Shown here piece by piece: positions 23,684 to 31,807 of a DNA stretch of 42,182 nucleotides. The stretch is from Pseudomonas syringae. GTDB taxonomy: Bacteria; Pseudomonadota; Gammaproteobacteria; Pseudomonadales; Pseudomonadaceae. The first letter of the stretch is position 1. The number at the start of each line of letters is the position of its first letter. The notes below the pieces were generated by a model. It was not told the origin of the DNA. It ran no database searches and saw nothing but the letters and a program-made list of their open reading frames with translations. Location of the stretch: positions 1 to 42,182 of the forward strand of contig NZ_JPQU01000049.1 in the NCBI RefSeq assembly GCF_000737245.1, in the 5' to 3' direction. The position numbers were made by a program, and so were the translations under genes.

Positions 23684-24616
23684 ATGGATCGCCCGCGTTT
23701 TCGAACTTCTTTTCTGCACCCGCGTTTCTGGCCGCTATGGCTTGGGCTCGGGCTGCTCTGGCTGATCGTTCAGCTGCCATTTCGCGTCCTGGTCGTCATC
23801 GGCCGACTGCTGGGTGCGGTGATGTATCGCTTCGCCACTGATCGCAAATACATTGCCTCGCGCAATTTGGAGCTGTGCTTCCCCGAGTTATCCAGCGTGG
23901 AGCGCAAACGCCTGCTCAAGGAAAACTTCGCGTCTACCGGGATCGCTTTCTTTGAAATGGCCATGAGCTGGTGGTGGTCGAAAGAGCGTCTGGCCAGGCT
24001 GGCGCATATCGAAGGCATTGAGCATCTGCGCGCCGCGCAGCAGCAAGGGCAGGGCGTGATCCTGATGGCGCTGCACTTCACTACCCTGGAAATCGGCGCG
24101 GCGCTGCTGGGCCAGCGGCACACCATCGACGGCATGTACCGCGAACACAAGAACCCGCTGTTTGATTTCATTCAGCGGCGCGGTCGTGAGCGGCATAACC
24201 TCGATTCTCTCGCGGTAGAGCGCGAGGACGTGCGCGGCATGCTCAAATTGCTGCGCAACGGTCGCGCTATCTGGTACGCGCCGGATCAGGACTACGGCGC
24301 CAAGCAGAGCGTGTTTGTGCCGCTGTTTGGCATTCAGGCGGCCACCGTGACCGCCACCAGCAAATTTGCCAAGCTCGGCCGCGCACAAGTGGTGCCGTTC
24401 ACGCAGCGGCGTCTGGCCGATGGCAGTGGCTATCGCCTGGTGATTCACCCGCCTTTGCAGGATTTCCCCGGCGAAAGCGATGAAGTCGATTGCCTGCGCA
24501 TCAATCAATGGGTAGAAAGTGCCATTAGGGAATGTCCCGAGCAGTATCTTTGGGCGCATCGTCGTTTCAAAAGCAGACCGCCGGGCGAGCCGAAACTCTA
24601 TAAAAAGCGTGACTGA
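23684..24616 (+). CDS. Lipid A biosynthesis lauroyl acyltransferase (LpxL/HtrB family)
   Basis: A 310-residue inner-membrane enzyme that adds a secondary acyl chain to lipid A from acyl-ACP. One N-terminal membrane helix (about 16-36) precedes the HxxxxE catalytic motif (H131, E136 in ALHFTTLEIG). Other blocks are GMYREHKNPLFD, ALLLRNGRAIWYAPDQD-like and YLWAHRRFK. GGAAGC precedes the ATG at 23684; another ATG lies at 23663. P. fluorescens-type genomes have several paralogues, so the exact position acylated is not assigned. A TAGAAT -10-like box lies at 23649. Confidence 0.9.
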   Translation: MDRPRFRTSFLHPRFWPLWLGLGLLWLIVQLPFRVLVVIGRLLGAVMYRFATDRKYIASRNLELCFPELSSVERKRLLKENFASTGIAFFEMAMSWWWSKERLARLAHIEGIEHLRAAQQQGQGVILMALHFTTLEIGAALLGQRHTIDGMYREHKNPLFDFIQRRGRERHNLDSLAVEREDVRGMLKLLRNGRAIWYAPDQDYGAKQSVFVPLFGIQAATVTATSKFAKLGRAQVVPFTQRRLADGSGYRLVIHPPLQDFPGESDEVDCLRINQWVESAIRECPEQYLWAHRRFKSRPPGEPKLYKKRD

Positions 24617-24636
24617 TCAGTAAAGGCGCCGCCTAA

Positions 24637-25821
24637 ATGCTTGAACCCGCCGTAGCGATGGACGTTGTAAATGATGTCGAGCCGGTTACCGGTTTGATTC
24701 TGTCTGGCGGTGGGGCGCGTGCGGCCTATCAGGTGGGCGTTTTGGCGGGGATTGCCGACTTGCTGCCACCAGGGGCAGCGAACCCGTTTCCGGTTATCGT
24801 CGGTACGTCCGCCGGCGCCATCAACGCCGTCAAGCTGGCCAGCGGCGCGTTACACTTCCGCACCGCCGTTCATCAACTGACCGACTTCTGGCAGGGATTT
24901 CGCAGCGAACAGGTGCTGCGCAGTGACTGGCGAGGGGTCATCGGTCAGGCCCGACGGTTTGTCGGCAACAGCCTGTTAGGCATCGGCTCCCACGTGCCGG
25001 TGGCGCTTCTCGACAGTTCGCCGCTGCGGGATCTGCTCAATGAGCGGCTGGACCTGGAAAGCATCAACGCCGCCATCGAGGCCAAACATCTGCGCGCCGT
25101 GGCGGTTACGGCGTTCGGTTACGAGTCCGGCCATGCGATGACGTTCTATCAGGGCAAAGGCACCATCGAACCCTGGCTGCGCCATCGTCGCCTGGGCGTG
25201 CCTACCCAGCTCACTATCGATCACCTGCTGGCCAGCTCAGCGATACCGCTGCTGTTTGCACCGGTCAAAATCGGTCAGGAATACTTTGGTGACGGCGCAG
25301 TACGCCAGTCGGCCCCCATCAGCCCGGCCCTGCACCTGGGGGCCAATCGGGTTCTGGTGGTGGGAGTGAGCGGTAACTCGCGAGGTATCGATGCTGGCAA
25401 GCAGATTCAGCGGGTTGCCAGTGGTAAGCAGCCGACCCTGGCGCAAATCAGCGGGCACATGCTCAACAGCACCTTCATTGACAATCTGGAAAGCGATATC
25501 GAAGTGCTGGAGCGCATGAATCTGGTCAGTGATCTGCTGCCTTGTGAGCAGCGTGTGCGCAAGAAGGGTCTGGCGCCGGTTGAAGTCTTGGTCATTGCTC
25601 CCAGCCAACCCATCGACCAGATCGCCGCCCGCCATCGCCACGAGCTGCCTCGGGCCCTGCGCACCTTTTTACGGGGGCCGGGCGCCACCAAGACCAGCGG
25701 TGCCAGCGTGCTGAGTTATCTGCTATTCGAGGCCGGTTACTGCCGGGAATTGATCGAACTGGGCCGTTACGACGCCATGGCCCAGGGTGAGCAGTTGAAG
25801 CGGTTTTTGAGGTTGGATTGA
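24637..25821 (+). CDS. Patatin-like phospholipase
   Basis: A 394-residue protein with the patatin catalytic dyad. The oxyanion block GGGARAAYQVG (24-34), nucleophile GTSAG (Ser58) and DGAVRQ (catalytic Asp, about residue 218) are intact, so it is probably active on phospholipids or other acyl esters. There is no signal peptide; it should act at the cytoplasmic side. Residues 250-394 form an extra C-terminal domain. It starts 20 bases after the acyltransferase stop with AAAGG upstream, so the two probably form an operon concerned with envelope lipids. Confidence 0.9.
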   Translation: MLEPAVAMDVVNDVEPVTGLILSGGGARAAYQVGVLAGIADLLPPGAANPFPVIVGTSAGAINAVKLASGALHFRTAVHQLTDFWQGFRSEQVLRSDWRGVIGQARRFVGNSLLGIGSHVPVALLDSSPLRDLLNERLDLESINAAIEAKHLRAVAVTAFGYESGHAMTFYQGKGTIEPWLRHRRLGVPTQLTIDHLLASSAIPLLFAPVKIGQEYFGDGAVRQSAPISPALHLGANRVLVVGVSGNSRGIDAGKQIQRVASGKQPTLAQISGHMLNSTFIDNLESDIEVLERMNLVSDLLPCEQRVRKKGLAPVEVLVIAPSQPIDQIAARHRHELPRALRTFLRGPGATKTSGASVLSYLLFEAGYCRELIELGRYDAMAQGEQLKRFLRLD

Positions 25822-25844
25822 TATTCGCCCTGCAATGCGATCCA

Positions 25845-25932
25845 TGTGGGAGCGGTGCTTGCCCGCGATAAGAGCACCGCGCATAAAAGGTCGATCACCT
25901 AAACCTTATCGCGGGCAAGCACCGCTCCCACA
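25845..25932. repeat. REPIN (GTGGGAGCGGTGCTTGCCCGCGATAAG type)
   Basis: Its arms are the same as those at 4390-4480. It lies between convergent genes. Confidence 0.9.
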
Positions 25933-25961
25933 GGGGGCACCATTTCAAGTCAAAACAGCGG

Positions 25962-26816
25962 TTACGCCGTCAACCGATCATCCCGAAAATCCCGCAATGC
26001 CTGTTCGATCTCTTCACGGGTATTCATCACAAACGGGCCGTATTGGACGATCGGCTCGCGCAGCGGTTTGCCAGCGATCAACAGCACTCGGGCACCCGTG
26101 GTGGTGTTCAGTTGCAGTTCGCCTTCCTCGGACAACCTCACCATACGGCTGGCGCTGACCGCCTGAGGATGGCCAGCCAGTTCCAGACTGCCTTCGTAGA
26201 CATACAGCAATGCACGATGGCCCTCAGGGATTCGCGGGCTGATGCTGGAGCCAGCGGGCATGTGGAAGTCGAAATACTGCGGTTCGGTATCCGGACGCTG
26301 AACAGCGCCAGCCTGTTGGGCCAGACCGTCGTCGAATTGGCCAGCGATCACCACCACGTCAACACCGTTTTGCGTGGTCAGACGCGGGATGTTTTCCGGC
26401 TGGATGTCCTGATAGCTGGCGTCGTTGAGCTTGGTTTTGCCTGGCAGGTTCAACCACAGCTGAAAGCCGCGCATCACGCCTTCTTCCTGCTCCGGCATCT
26501 CACTGTGGATGATGCCTCGTGCTGCGGTCATCCACTGCACGCCGCCGCCTTGCAACAGCCCGACATTGCCCATGTGGTCTTCATGACGCATGCGGCCTTC
26601 GAGCATGTAGGTCACGGTTTCGAAGCCCCGGTGCGGATGCGGTGGGAAGCCTGCGATGTAATCGTCAGGCTTGTCCGAACCGAACTCATCCAGCATCAGG
26701 AACGGGTCGAACTGCTCGACACCTGGCCCGCCAAAGACACGGGTCAGTTTTACGCCTGCACCATCCGAGGTGGGTTGGCCAGCCTGGATCGACAGCACTT
26801 TACGAAATTGGCTCAT
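25962..26816 (-). CDS. Pirin-family protein
   Basis: A 284-residue bicupin. The N-terminal cupin carries the metal ligands in FPPHPHRGFETVTYMLEG and GIIHSEMPE; the C-terminal cupin (about 175-270) holds LLYVYEGSLELAG. Pirins of this kind have quercetinase-like or redox-regulatory activity; the exact role here is not known. The start MSQFRKV at 26816 has GAGGAGAGC upstream. It stands alone. Confidence 0.9.
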   Translation of the reverse strand: MSQFRKVLSIQAGQPTSDGAGVKLTRVFGGPGVEQFDPFLMLDEFGSDKPDDYIAGFPPHPHRGFETVTYMLEGRMRHEDHMGNVGLLQGGGVQWMTAARGIIHSEMPEQEEGVMRGFQLWLNLPGKTKLNDASYQDIQPENIPRLTTQNGVDVVVIAGQFDDGLAQQAGAVQRPDTEPQYFDFHMPAGSSISPRIPEGHRALLYVYEGSLELAGHPQAVSASRMVRLSEEGELQLNTTTGARVLLIAGKPLREPIVQYGPFVMNTREEIEQALRDFRDDRLTA

Positions 26817-26926
26817 GGGTAAGCTCTCCTCATCAATGGCGACCATGCTATGCCTGTTTGGTCGATTGATGGGTGATGATTTTGCGGGTAATTGATCGAC
26901 TTAGCAGATTGAATTGAAATGTGATT

Positions 26927-27020
26927 CTGTGGGAGCGAGCTTGCTCGCGAAGAGGCCGGTGAATCCGTAGCATTTTCTGCGACTGCAACATTGTCTTCGC
27001 AAGCAAGCTTGCTCCCACAG
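26927..27020. repeat. REPIN (GGAGCGAGCTTGCTCGCGAAGA type)
   Basis: Inverted arms with a GAGCTTGCTC core on the left. The right arm reads GCAAGCAAGCTTGC, so the cores differ slightly. Confidence 0.85.
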
Positions 27021-27041
27021 GTTCAGATCCATCGCTCGAAC

Positions 27042-27081
27042 AAAAAAACGGCCAGTCGGATCGCTCCGGCTGGCCGTTTTC
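27042..27081 (-). terminator. Terminator of the mlaA transcript
   Basis: Read leftward, AAAACGGCCAG pairs with CTGGCCGTTTT and ends in a run of seven T residues, starting 16 bases after the mlaA stop codon. Confidence 0.85.
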
Positions 27082-27096
27082 GTTACGCCTTGTTTG

Positions 27097-27909
27097 TTAC
27101 TCGGCGATTTGCAGCTTGCGGGCTTCGGTGTAGACGTAGCGCACTTTTTCGTATTCGAAAGGCGAGTTCATCTGGCCGTAGCGGAAGCTGGTGCCGTAGC
27201 GGCGATCAATGGCACGCAGAACGTAGAGTTCCGGGTGGTCGCTGCTGACCTGGGAGACGTTGAGGAAGTTGATCTGCGACTCGGCAGTGAAGTCGAACAG
27301 CAGGCCGCCGGTGTCACGCAGGTTCGAAGGGCCCAGTAGCGGCAGCACCAGGTACGGGCCGGCTGGCACACCATAGAAGCCCAGGGTCTGGCCGAAGTCT
27401 TCGCTCTGGCGCGGCAGGCCCATCATGGTTGCCGGATCCCAGAGACCAGCGATACCGACAGTGGTGTTAACCAGCAGTCGACCCGTTGTTTCCAGAGAAC
27501 GCTGACCCTTGAACTGGAACAGGCTGTTCAGCAGGTTGGGAATATCGCCCAGGTTGCTGAAGAAGTTGCTCACGCCGCTGCGCACGAAGCCTGGGGTGAC
27601 GTACCGGTAGCCGTTTACCACCGGCAGGAATACCCACTCATCGAAGCGATAGTTGAAGTGGTAGACCCGGCGGTTCCATGATTCCAGAGGGTCGTAGACT
27701 TCCAACGCAGTGAGTGTGGCGCGTTCGAATTCCCGTTGATCCAGGCCCGGATTGAATTTCAGCGACTTCAACGGCTGAGTGAAACCGTCAGCATCAACCT
27801 GGCGAGCCACGGTCGCCGGATGTTCGGCAAGGTTGCTGTTGGTCGCGTCAGCGGCCTGGACAGTTCCTGCGCAGAGCAGGGCAGCGAGGAGTAAAAGACG
27901 TTTAGCCAC
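27097..27909 (-). CDS. mlaA: MlaA/VacJ-family outer-membrane lipid asymmetry protein
   Basis: A 270-residue protein that removes misplaced phospholipids from the outer leaflet in the Mla pathway. It shows the family blocks YDPLESWNRRVYHFNYRFDEW, GVSNFFSNLGDIPNLLNSLFQ, NTTVGIAGLWDPAT and DFGQTLGFYGVPAGPYLVLPLLGPSNLRD. The signal peptide contains Cys13, but its context (ALLC) is a poor lipobox, so it may be cleaved by signal peptidase I after VQA. GTG start with GGAG upstream, overlapping the end of the hydrolase gene by eight bases, so the pair is translationally coupled. The remaining mla genes are not in the window. Confidence 0.9.
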   Translation of the reverse strand: MAKRLLLLAALLCAGTVQAADATNSNLAEHPATVARQVDADGFTQPLKSLKFNPGLDQREFERATLTALEVYDPLESWNRRVYHFNYRFDEWVFLPVVNGYRYVTPGFVRSGVSNFFSNLGDIPNLLNSLFQFKGQRSLETTGRLLVNTTVGIAGLWDPATMMGLPRQSEDFGQTLGFYGVPAGPYLVLPLLGPSNLRDTGGLLFDFTAESQINFLNVSQVSSDHPELYVLRAIDRRYGTSFRYGQMNSPFEYEKVRYVYTEARKLQIAE

Positions 27910-29200
27910 GGAAGAACTCCAGCATGGCGTCGCTGTTGACGCGGTAATTGATGTTGCCGCAATGGCCGCCGTATGGGTAAACGGTCAGGCGATCGCCAAA
28001 GGTTTTGCGCAGGAAGCCCAGGTCACCGGCGCCCAGAATCACGTCGTCGGCGTTGTGCATGACCGAGATTTTCTTGCTGTCGTGCAGGTAATCCTTGAGT
28101 GCGTACAGACTCACTTGGTCCACCAGCTGCAACAGGCTGCCACCGTCGGTGCGAGCACGCCACATCGGGATGACTTGTTCGGTCAGGTAGCAATCAAAGT
28201 CGCATTGCAGCGCACGACGCAGGAATGGCGACAGGCTGGTGCCTTCGGTAATCGGGAATTTCGGTGGTGTAATCAGGCCGCGACGGTTGATCAGGTCCGA
28301 GGTGAACGCGATGTCAGCCGACGAGAACCGGAACGAGGTACCAATCAGCATCGCCATCTGTTCGTTGGTCAGGTGCTGTTTGGATTGCTGGAAGTCGTAG
28401 AGCAATGCGTCATTGAGGTCGATGTAACCCTTCTGACGGAAGTAGCGAGTCAGCTTTTCCAGGACCAGTTCATAGAACGTGGTGCTGTTATCGATGCCCT
28501 TGACGTTGGTCTGCACCAGTTTGTCGAGGTTGGAAATCGACGTGTATAGATTGACCGGCGGGTTGAGCAACAGCACTTTCTTGAAGTTGAAACTGCGACG
28601 GGTTTCGTCCAGGCGGGCGACAAACGCGGCGTTCAATGCGCCCAGACTGTAACCGGTCAGGTAGTAGTCGGTGACTTTCAGATCAGCCTGTTGGGCGCGC
28701 ACGGCCTGCATGACCCGGTAGAGGTCTTCGGCATCTTCGGTGGAGATCCCTGGCGTGGCGAAACGAGACGCGGAGCTCATGAAGTCATAGCTGGTAGGCG
28801 ACGACAGCTGCACGACGTTATAGCCCGCGCCGTAGTACAACTTCTTGAGGAATTCGTTGATGGTGCTGTTGTATGGCGCACCGGTACCGGCGATCAGGAA
28901 GATCAACGGTGCTGGCTTGTCTTGCTTGGCCAGACGATAGCGCAGCTTCTTCACCGCCCAGAAATTGTCCGGCAGCGTGAATTCACGCTCCGGGCGCAGG
29001 TTCAGGGTGTAATCATCCTGATCAATGTCGTCGTCGCTTGGCAGCTCCGGGCGCATGTCGGGAGGCGTGGTGGCGATGGTCGCTTCAAAAGGGTTCTTTA
29101 AAGGGAAGCCATAGGTGGCGGGGTCAACGTTGACCGCCATAGCGGACGCACTCAAACAGAGGCCGCCAATAATGGCAGCAAAGCGCAGGAAACGGAGCAT
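27902..29200 (-). CDS. Exported alpha/beta hydrolase coupled to mlaA
   Basis: A 432-residue protein with a signal peptide (FAAIIGGLCLSASAMA) and an alpha/beta-hydrolase fold: FLIAGTGAPYNS before the nucleophile elbow GYSLG (Ser185), with Asp in HNADDVILG and His in GGHCGN completing a plausible triad. The start at 29200 has AAGGGATC upstream. Members are sometimes mislabelled as protein kinases; I see no kinase motif. Overlap with mlaA suggests work on envelope lipids, which is an inference. Its substrate is not known. Confidence 0.8.
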   Translation of the reverse strand: MLRFLRFAAIIGGLCLSASAMAVNVDPATYGFPLKNPFEATIATTPPDMRPELPSDDDIDQDDYTLNLRPEREFTLPDNFWAVKKLRYRLAKQDKPAPLIFLIAGTGAPYNSTINEFLKKLYYGAGYNVVQLSSPTSYDFMSSASRFATPGISTEDAEDLYRVMQAVRAQQADLKVTDYYLTGYSLGALNAAFVARLDETRRSFNFKKVLLLNPPVNLYTSISNLDKLVQTNVKGIDNSTTFYELVLEKLTRYFRQKGYIDLNDALLYDFQQSKQHLTNEQMAMLIGTSFRFSSADIAFTSDLINRRGLITPPKFPITEGTSLSPFLRRALQCDFDCYLTEQVIPMWRARTDGGSLLQLVDQVSLYALKDYLHDSKKISVMHNADDVILGAGDLGFLRKTFGDRLTVYPYGGHCGNINYRVNSDAMLEFFRG

Positions 29201-29396
29201 GACTAGATCCCTTGGGAAAGAAGTGCTGATGATGTACGCGGGCTCAGACCGTCGGTGTAGTGCCAAAGTGCCCTACAAAAAGGTAAACCCGTTGTAAATA
29301 GTTCGAGACAATACACGTTCTCTGGCGTCAAGAGAGCAATGCTGTGCTTTTTTGTCGTTTATAGAATGCATGGGCGGGCGGCGATACGTACTACCC

Positions 29397-29497
29397 GTAG
29401 GAGCGCGCTTGCCCGCGATGGCGTCAGTACAGGCGACTATTCATCGTCCGACAGACCGAATCGCGGGCAAGCTTGACCAGTTCAAGCGCGCTCCTAC
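29397..29497. repeat. REPIN with an extra hairpin in the right arm
   Basis: Of the GTAGGAGCGCGCTTGCCCGC type. The right arm contains 15 additional bases (29473-29487), TTGACCAGTTCAAGC, at the apex of the REP palindrome. With the adjoining GC they form a new stem GCTTGA/TCAAGC. Confidence 0.8.
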
Positions 29498-29527
29498 AGG
29501 GGGGAGGTGCGGGGTTTCACAGACAGC

Positions 29528-29554
29528 AAAAAGGGGAGCCGAAGCTCCCCTTTT
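29528..29554 (-). terminator. Orphan terminator, UUCG loop on the minus strand
   Basis: AAAAGGGGAGC and GCTCCCCTTTT flank CGAA. On the minus strand the loop is C(UUCG)G, followed by a T-run, the preferred form for a leftward transcript. No recognised gene reads into it from the right. Confidence 0.65.
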
Positions 29555-29559
29555 GAATC

Positions 29560-30000
29560 GTATTACGTGCTCTTTTTTTATTATTTTAGGGTGGCCTGTT
29601 GTTGTTTTTGGCGACCTGTCCCTTTACTGCGATCTTGTTCGACCCCCATCCGGGGTCAAGAGCAAACGTATTTTTTTGAGCGCTGACTCGCTTTGATCTT
29701 GCGATCCAACCAGTACGGGAGCTACCTGAAGGCAGTTTTATTATTCTCTGTCCGGTTGCGAGGCCCCTAAGCGCCTCTGTAAAGCTGATCCACTCCAAAA
29801 AAATCTGTTAGCTGCGCCTCTGTGCCTTTGTTCTTGTTATGTCAGAGCCGGTACGTCTTGTTTTTATTAGGTTTGCTGCATTTTATTCTTGTTGTGCCAG
29901 AGATATAGCAGGAGCTGTGCCAACTTTTTAAATGTTAGTTAAATCAAAGTCTTAAAGGTTTTCATCTGCTTGACCCTGACGACATCTGTTTCCGTGTTAC
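29560..30000. other. AT-rich gene-poor region
   Basis: This stretch is clearly richer in A/T than its surroundings, with many T-runs. The only leftward frame reaching the orphan terminator (29586-29798, 70 codons, TTG start, no Shine-Dalgarno) is not convincing as a protein. Two near-copies of TTCTTGTTRTGYCAGAG occur at 29831-29847 and 29886-29902. A leftward small RNA or an eroded insertion are both possible. Confidence 0.4.
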
Positions 30001-30028
30001 CCGTCTCTGGAGAGATTTTCGGCGGTGA

Positions 30029-30047
30029 GGTAACACAATGTGTTCCC
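30029..30047. promoter_or_regulatory. 19-base palindrome upstream of betX
   Basis: GGTAACACA-A-TGTGTTCCC is an inverted repeat with one mismatch. A further copy of GTGTTAC is at 29994-30000. It is a likely transcription-factor site, but about 280 bases from betX; the factor is unknown. Confidence 0.45.
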
Positions 30048-30272
30048 GCGCTGGTCCTCACCCATCTACAGTTTTTACGACAAGGTTGTCGCTGATGGCG
30101 CGCTGATGTCGTTTCTCCGTGTCTTGAGGTCGTTGACAGAGCATGTCCCATCGCCGTGCGGGTTGATGATCAGGGGGGCATGCGGTGCAGTTCATCGTCC
30201 GCTTGGCAAATGAGGCGTGAAAAAGTGCGCAGTGCAGCTGCGGTGTGCGCGGACTGCGGTCTTTATAAAAAC

Positions 30273-30298
30273 GTTAACGACGCCTGACCTTTGTCGGG
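30273..30298 (+). promoter_or_regulatory. Leader hairpin before betX
   Basis: GCCTGAC and GTCGGGC pair (one G-U) around a short loop within the 50 bases before the betX start, after a TATAAA sequence at 30253. It may influence message stability or translation. Confidence 0.35.
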
Positions 30299-30322
30299 CG
30301 CGAGACTACCGGGGAAGTAACG

Positions 30323-31171
30323 ATGAAGATGCGAAAAATCCTGGGCGTGGGTGCTGCGCTGGCCCTCGCTGTCAGTTCCACGCTGGCGTCTGCCAAAGAA
30401 GTGAGCATTGGCTATGTCGACGGTTGGTCCGATAGCGTTGCCACGACCAACGTTGCGGCTGAGGTGATCAAGCAAAAGCTCGGTTATGACGTAAAACTTC
30501 AGGCGGTCGCTGCCGGGATCATGTGGCAGGGCGTTGCGACAGGCAAACTGGACATGATGCTGTCGGCCTGGCTGCCGGTCACTCACGGTGAATACCTGGC
30601 CAAGAACAAAGACAACGTTGTGAACTACGGCTCCAACTTCAAAGACGCCAAGATCGGCCTGATCGTACCCGAATACGTGAAAGCCAAGAGCATCGAAGAC
30701 CTCAAGACCGATGACTCCTTCAAGAAAAAGATTGTCGGTATCGATGCCGGTTCAGGCGTGATGATCAAAACCGATCAGGCCATCAAGGATTACGGTCTGG
30801 AAGGTTACAAACTGCAGGCCAGCTCCGGCGCTGGCATGATCGCTGAGCTGACTCGCGCTTATCCAAAACAACAGTCCATCGCTGTGACAGGTTGGGTACC
30901 GCACTGGATGTTCGCCAAGTGGAAACTGAAGTTCCTCGAAGATCCAAAAGGTGTCTACGGTGCTGCGGAAACCGTGGATAGCATTGGCAGCAAAGAACTG
31001 GCCACCAAAGCACCGGAAGTGGTTGAGTTCCTGAAGAAGTTCCAGTGGGCTTCCAAGGACGAAATCGGCGAAGTGATGCTGGCCATCCAGGACGGCGCCA
31101 AGCCTGAAGCGGCGGCCAAGGATTGGGTTGCCAAGCACCCTGATCGCGTAAAAGAGTGGACGGGTAAATAA
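30323..31171 (+). CDS. betX: Glycine betaine-binding periplasmic protein
   Basis: A 282-residue secreted substrate-binding protein of the OpuAC family. The signal peptide ends at TLASA. The aromatic-box regions include YVDGWSDSVATTN, GIMWQGVATGKLDMMLSAWLPVTHGEY, GIDAGSGVMIKTD and VTGWVPHWMFAKWKLKFL. It has no permease or ATPase neighbours, as with orphan betaine-binding proteins that feed a shared core transporter. In P. aeruginosa the orthologue next to yjcH-actP is BetX, and the same gene order here supports the name. GGGGAAG precedes the ATG. A strong terminator isolates it from yjcH. Confidence 0.88.
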   Translation: MKMRKILGVGAALALAVSSTLASAKEVSIGYVDGWSDSVATTNVAAEVIKQKLGYDVKLQAVAAGIMWQGVATGKLDMMLSAWLPVTHGEYLAKNKDNVVNYGSNFKDAKIGLIVPEYVKAKSIEDLKTDDSFKKKIVGIDAGSGVMIKTDQAIKDYGLEGYKLQASSGAGMIAELTRAYPKQQSIAVTGWVPHWMFAKWKLKFLEDPKGVYGAAETVDSIGSKELATKAPEVVEFLKKFQWASKDEIGEVMLAIQDGAKPEAAAKDWVAKHPDRVKEWTGK

Positions 31172-31196
31172 GCCAGACCCTTTAAAGCAACAAGCG

Positions 31197-31231
31197 AAAC
31201 CGCCCGGTTTAACGACCGGGCGGTTTTTTTG
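31197..31231 (+). terminator. Rho-independent terminator of betX
   Basis: AAACCGCCCGGT and ACCGGGCGGTTT form a long GC-rich stem followed by T residues, 26 bases after the stop codon. Confidence 0.9.
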
Positions 31232-31267
31232 TGGCTTGCGCAGAATGTTTGGGGATGCAATTAACCC

Positions 31268-31360
31268 CGTGGAAGCGAGCTTGCTCGCGAAGACAATGTT
31301 CCTGATTCCAGAAATATGTTCGGATGTCCCGTCCTCTTCGCGAGCAAGCTCGCTCCCACC
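31268..31360. repeat. REPIN (GAGCTTGCTCGCGAAGA type)
   Basis: Inverted arms CGTGGAAGCGAGCTTGCTCG and CGAGCAAGCTCGCTCCCACC. The left head has GGAAG for GGGAG. Confidence 0.87.
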
Positions 31361-31398
31361 GGAATTTCCGTGCAGGTATGCACCTCCCCCGATCCCCA

Positions 31399-31456
31399 AC
31401 TAATGTCGTTCTAATACTAAGGTCGTCTGGAGCAGCGGCCAGAGCGGACTAAAGTG
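31399..31456 (+). promoter_or_regulatory. Three ACTAA direct repeats before yjcH
   Basis: ACTAATGTC (31399), ACTAAGGTC (31416) and ACTAAAGTG (31448) are in the same orientation, 17 and 32 bases apart, 40-100 bases ahead of the start codon. They may bind the response regulator that activates acetate-use genes (ErdR/CrbR type), but that link is only inferred. Confidence 0.35.
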
Positions 31457-31495
31457 GATGCGTGACATCTCATCTGTGCTGCGAGGACAAAAACA

Positions 31496-31807
31496 ATGAA
31501 CGACAGCATTTACCTCTCGATTCAAAACAGCCCCCGTTTCAAGGAGCTGGTATCCAAAAGGGAGCGTTTCGCCTGGATTCTTTCGGCGATCATGCTTGGG
31601 CTTTACGCCGCTTTTATCCTTTTGATCGCTTATGGACCGCATCTTCTGGGCGCCAAACTGAGCCCGACTTCAACCATTACCTGGGGCATGCCGATCGGGG
31701 TCGGTTTGATCCTGTCTGCGTTCGTGCTGACAGCCATCTATGTTCGCCGTGCCAATGGTGAATTCGATGACCTGAACAACGCGATCCTGAAGGAGGCGCA
31801 ACAATGA
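31496..31807 (+). CDS. yjcH: DUF485 membrane protein YjcH
   Basis: A 103-residue inner-membrane protein with two hydrophobic helices (about 25-47 and 60-83) and a charged C-terminal tail. It is the usual small partner encoded immediately before ActP and is thought to assist the symporter. GAGGAC precedes the ATG; the stop overlaps the actP start (ATGA). Confidence 0.93.
   Translation: MNDSIYLSIQNSPRFKELVSKRERFAWILSAIMLGLYAAFILLIAYGPHLLGAKLSPTSTITWGMPIGVGLILSAFVLTAIYVRRANGEFDDLNNAILKEAQQ

Noticed and set aside
29586..29798. A 70-codon leftward frame ending just before the orphan terminator
   Set aside because: TTG start, no Shine-Dalgarno, no recognisable motif. Kept only as part of a possible small-RNA region.
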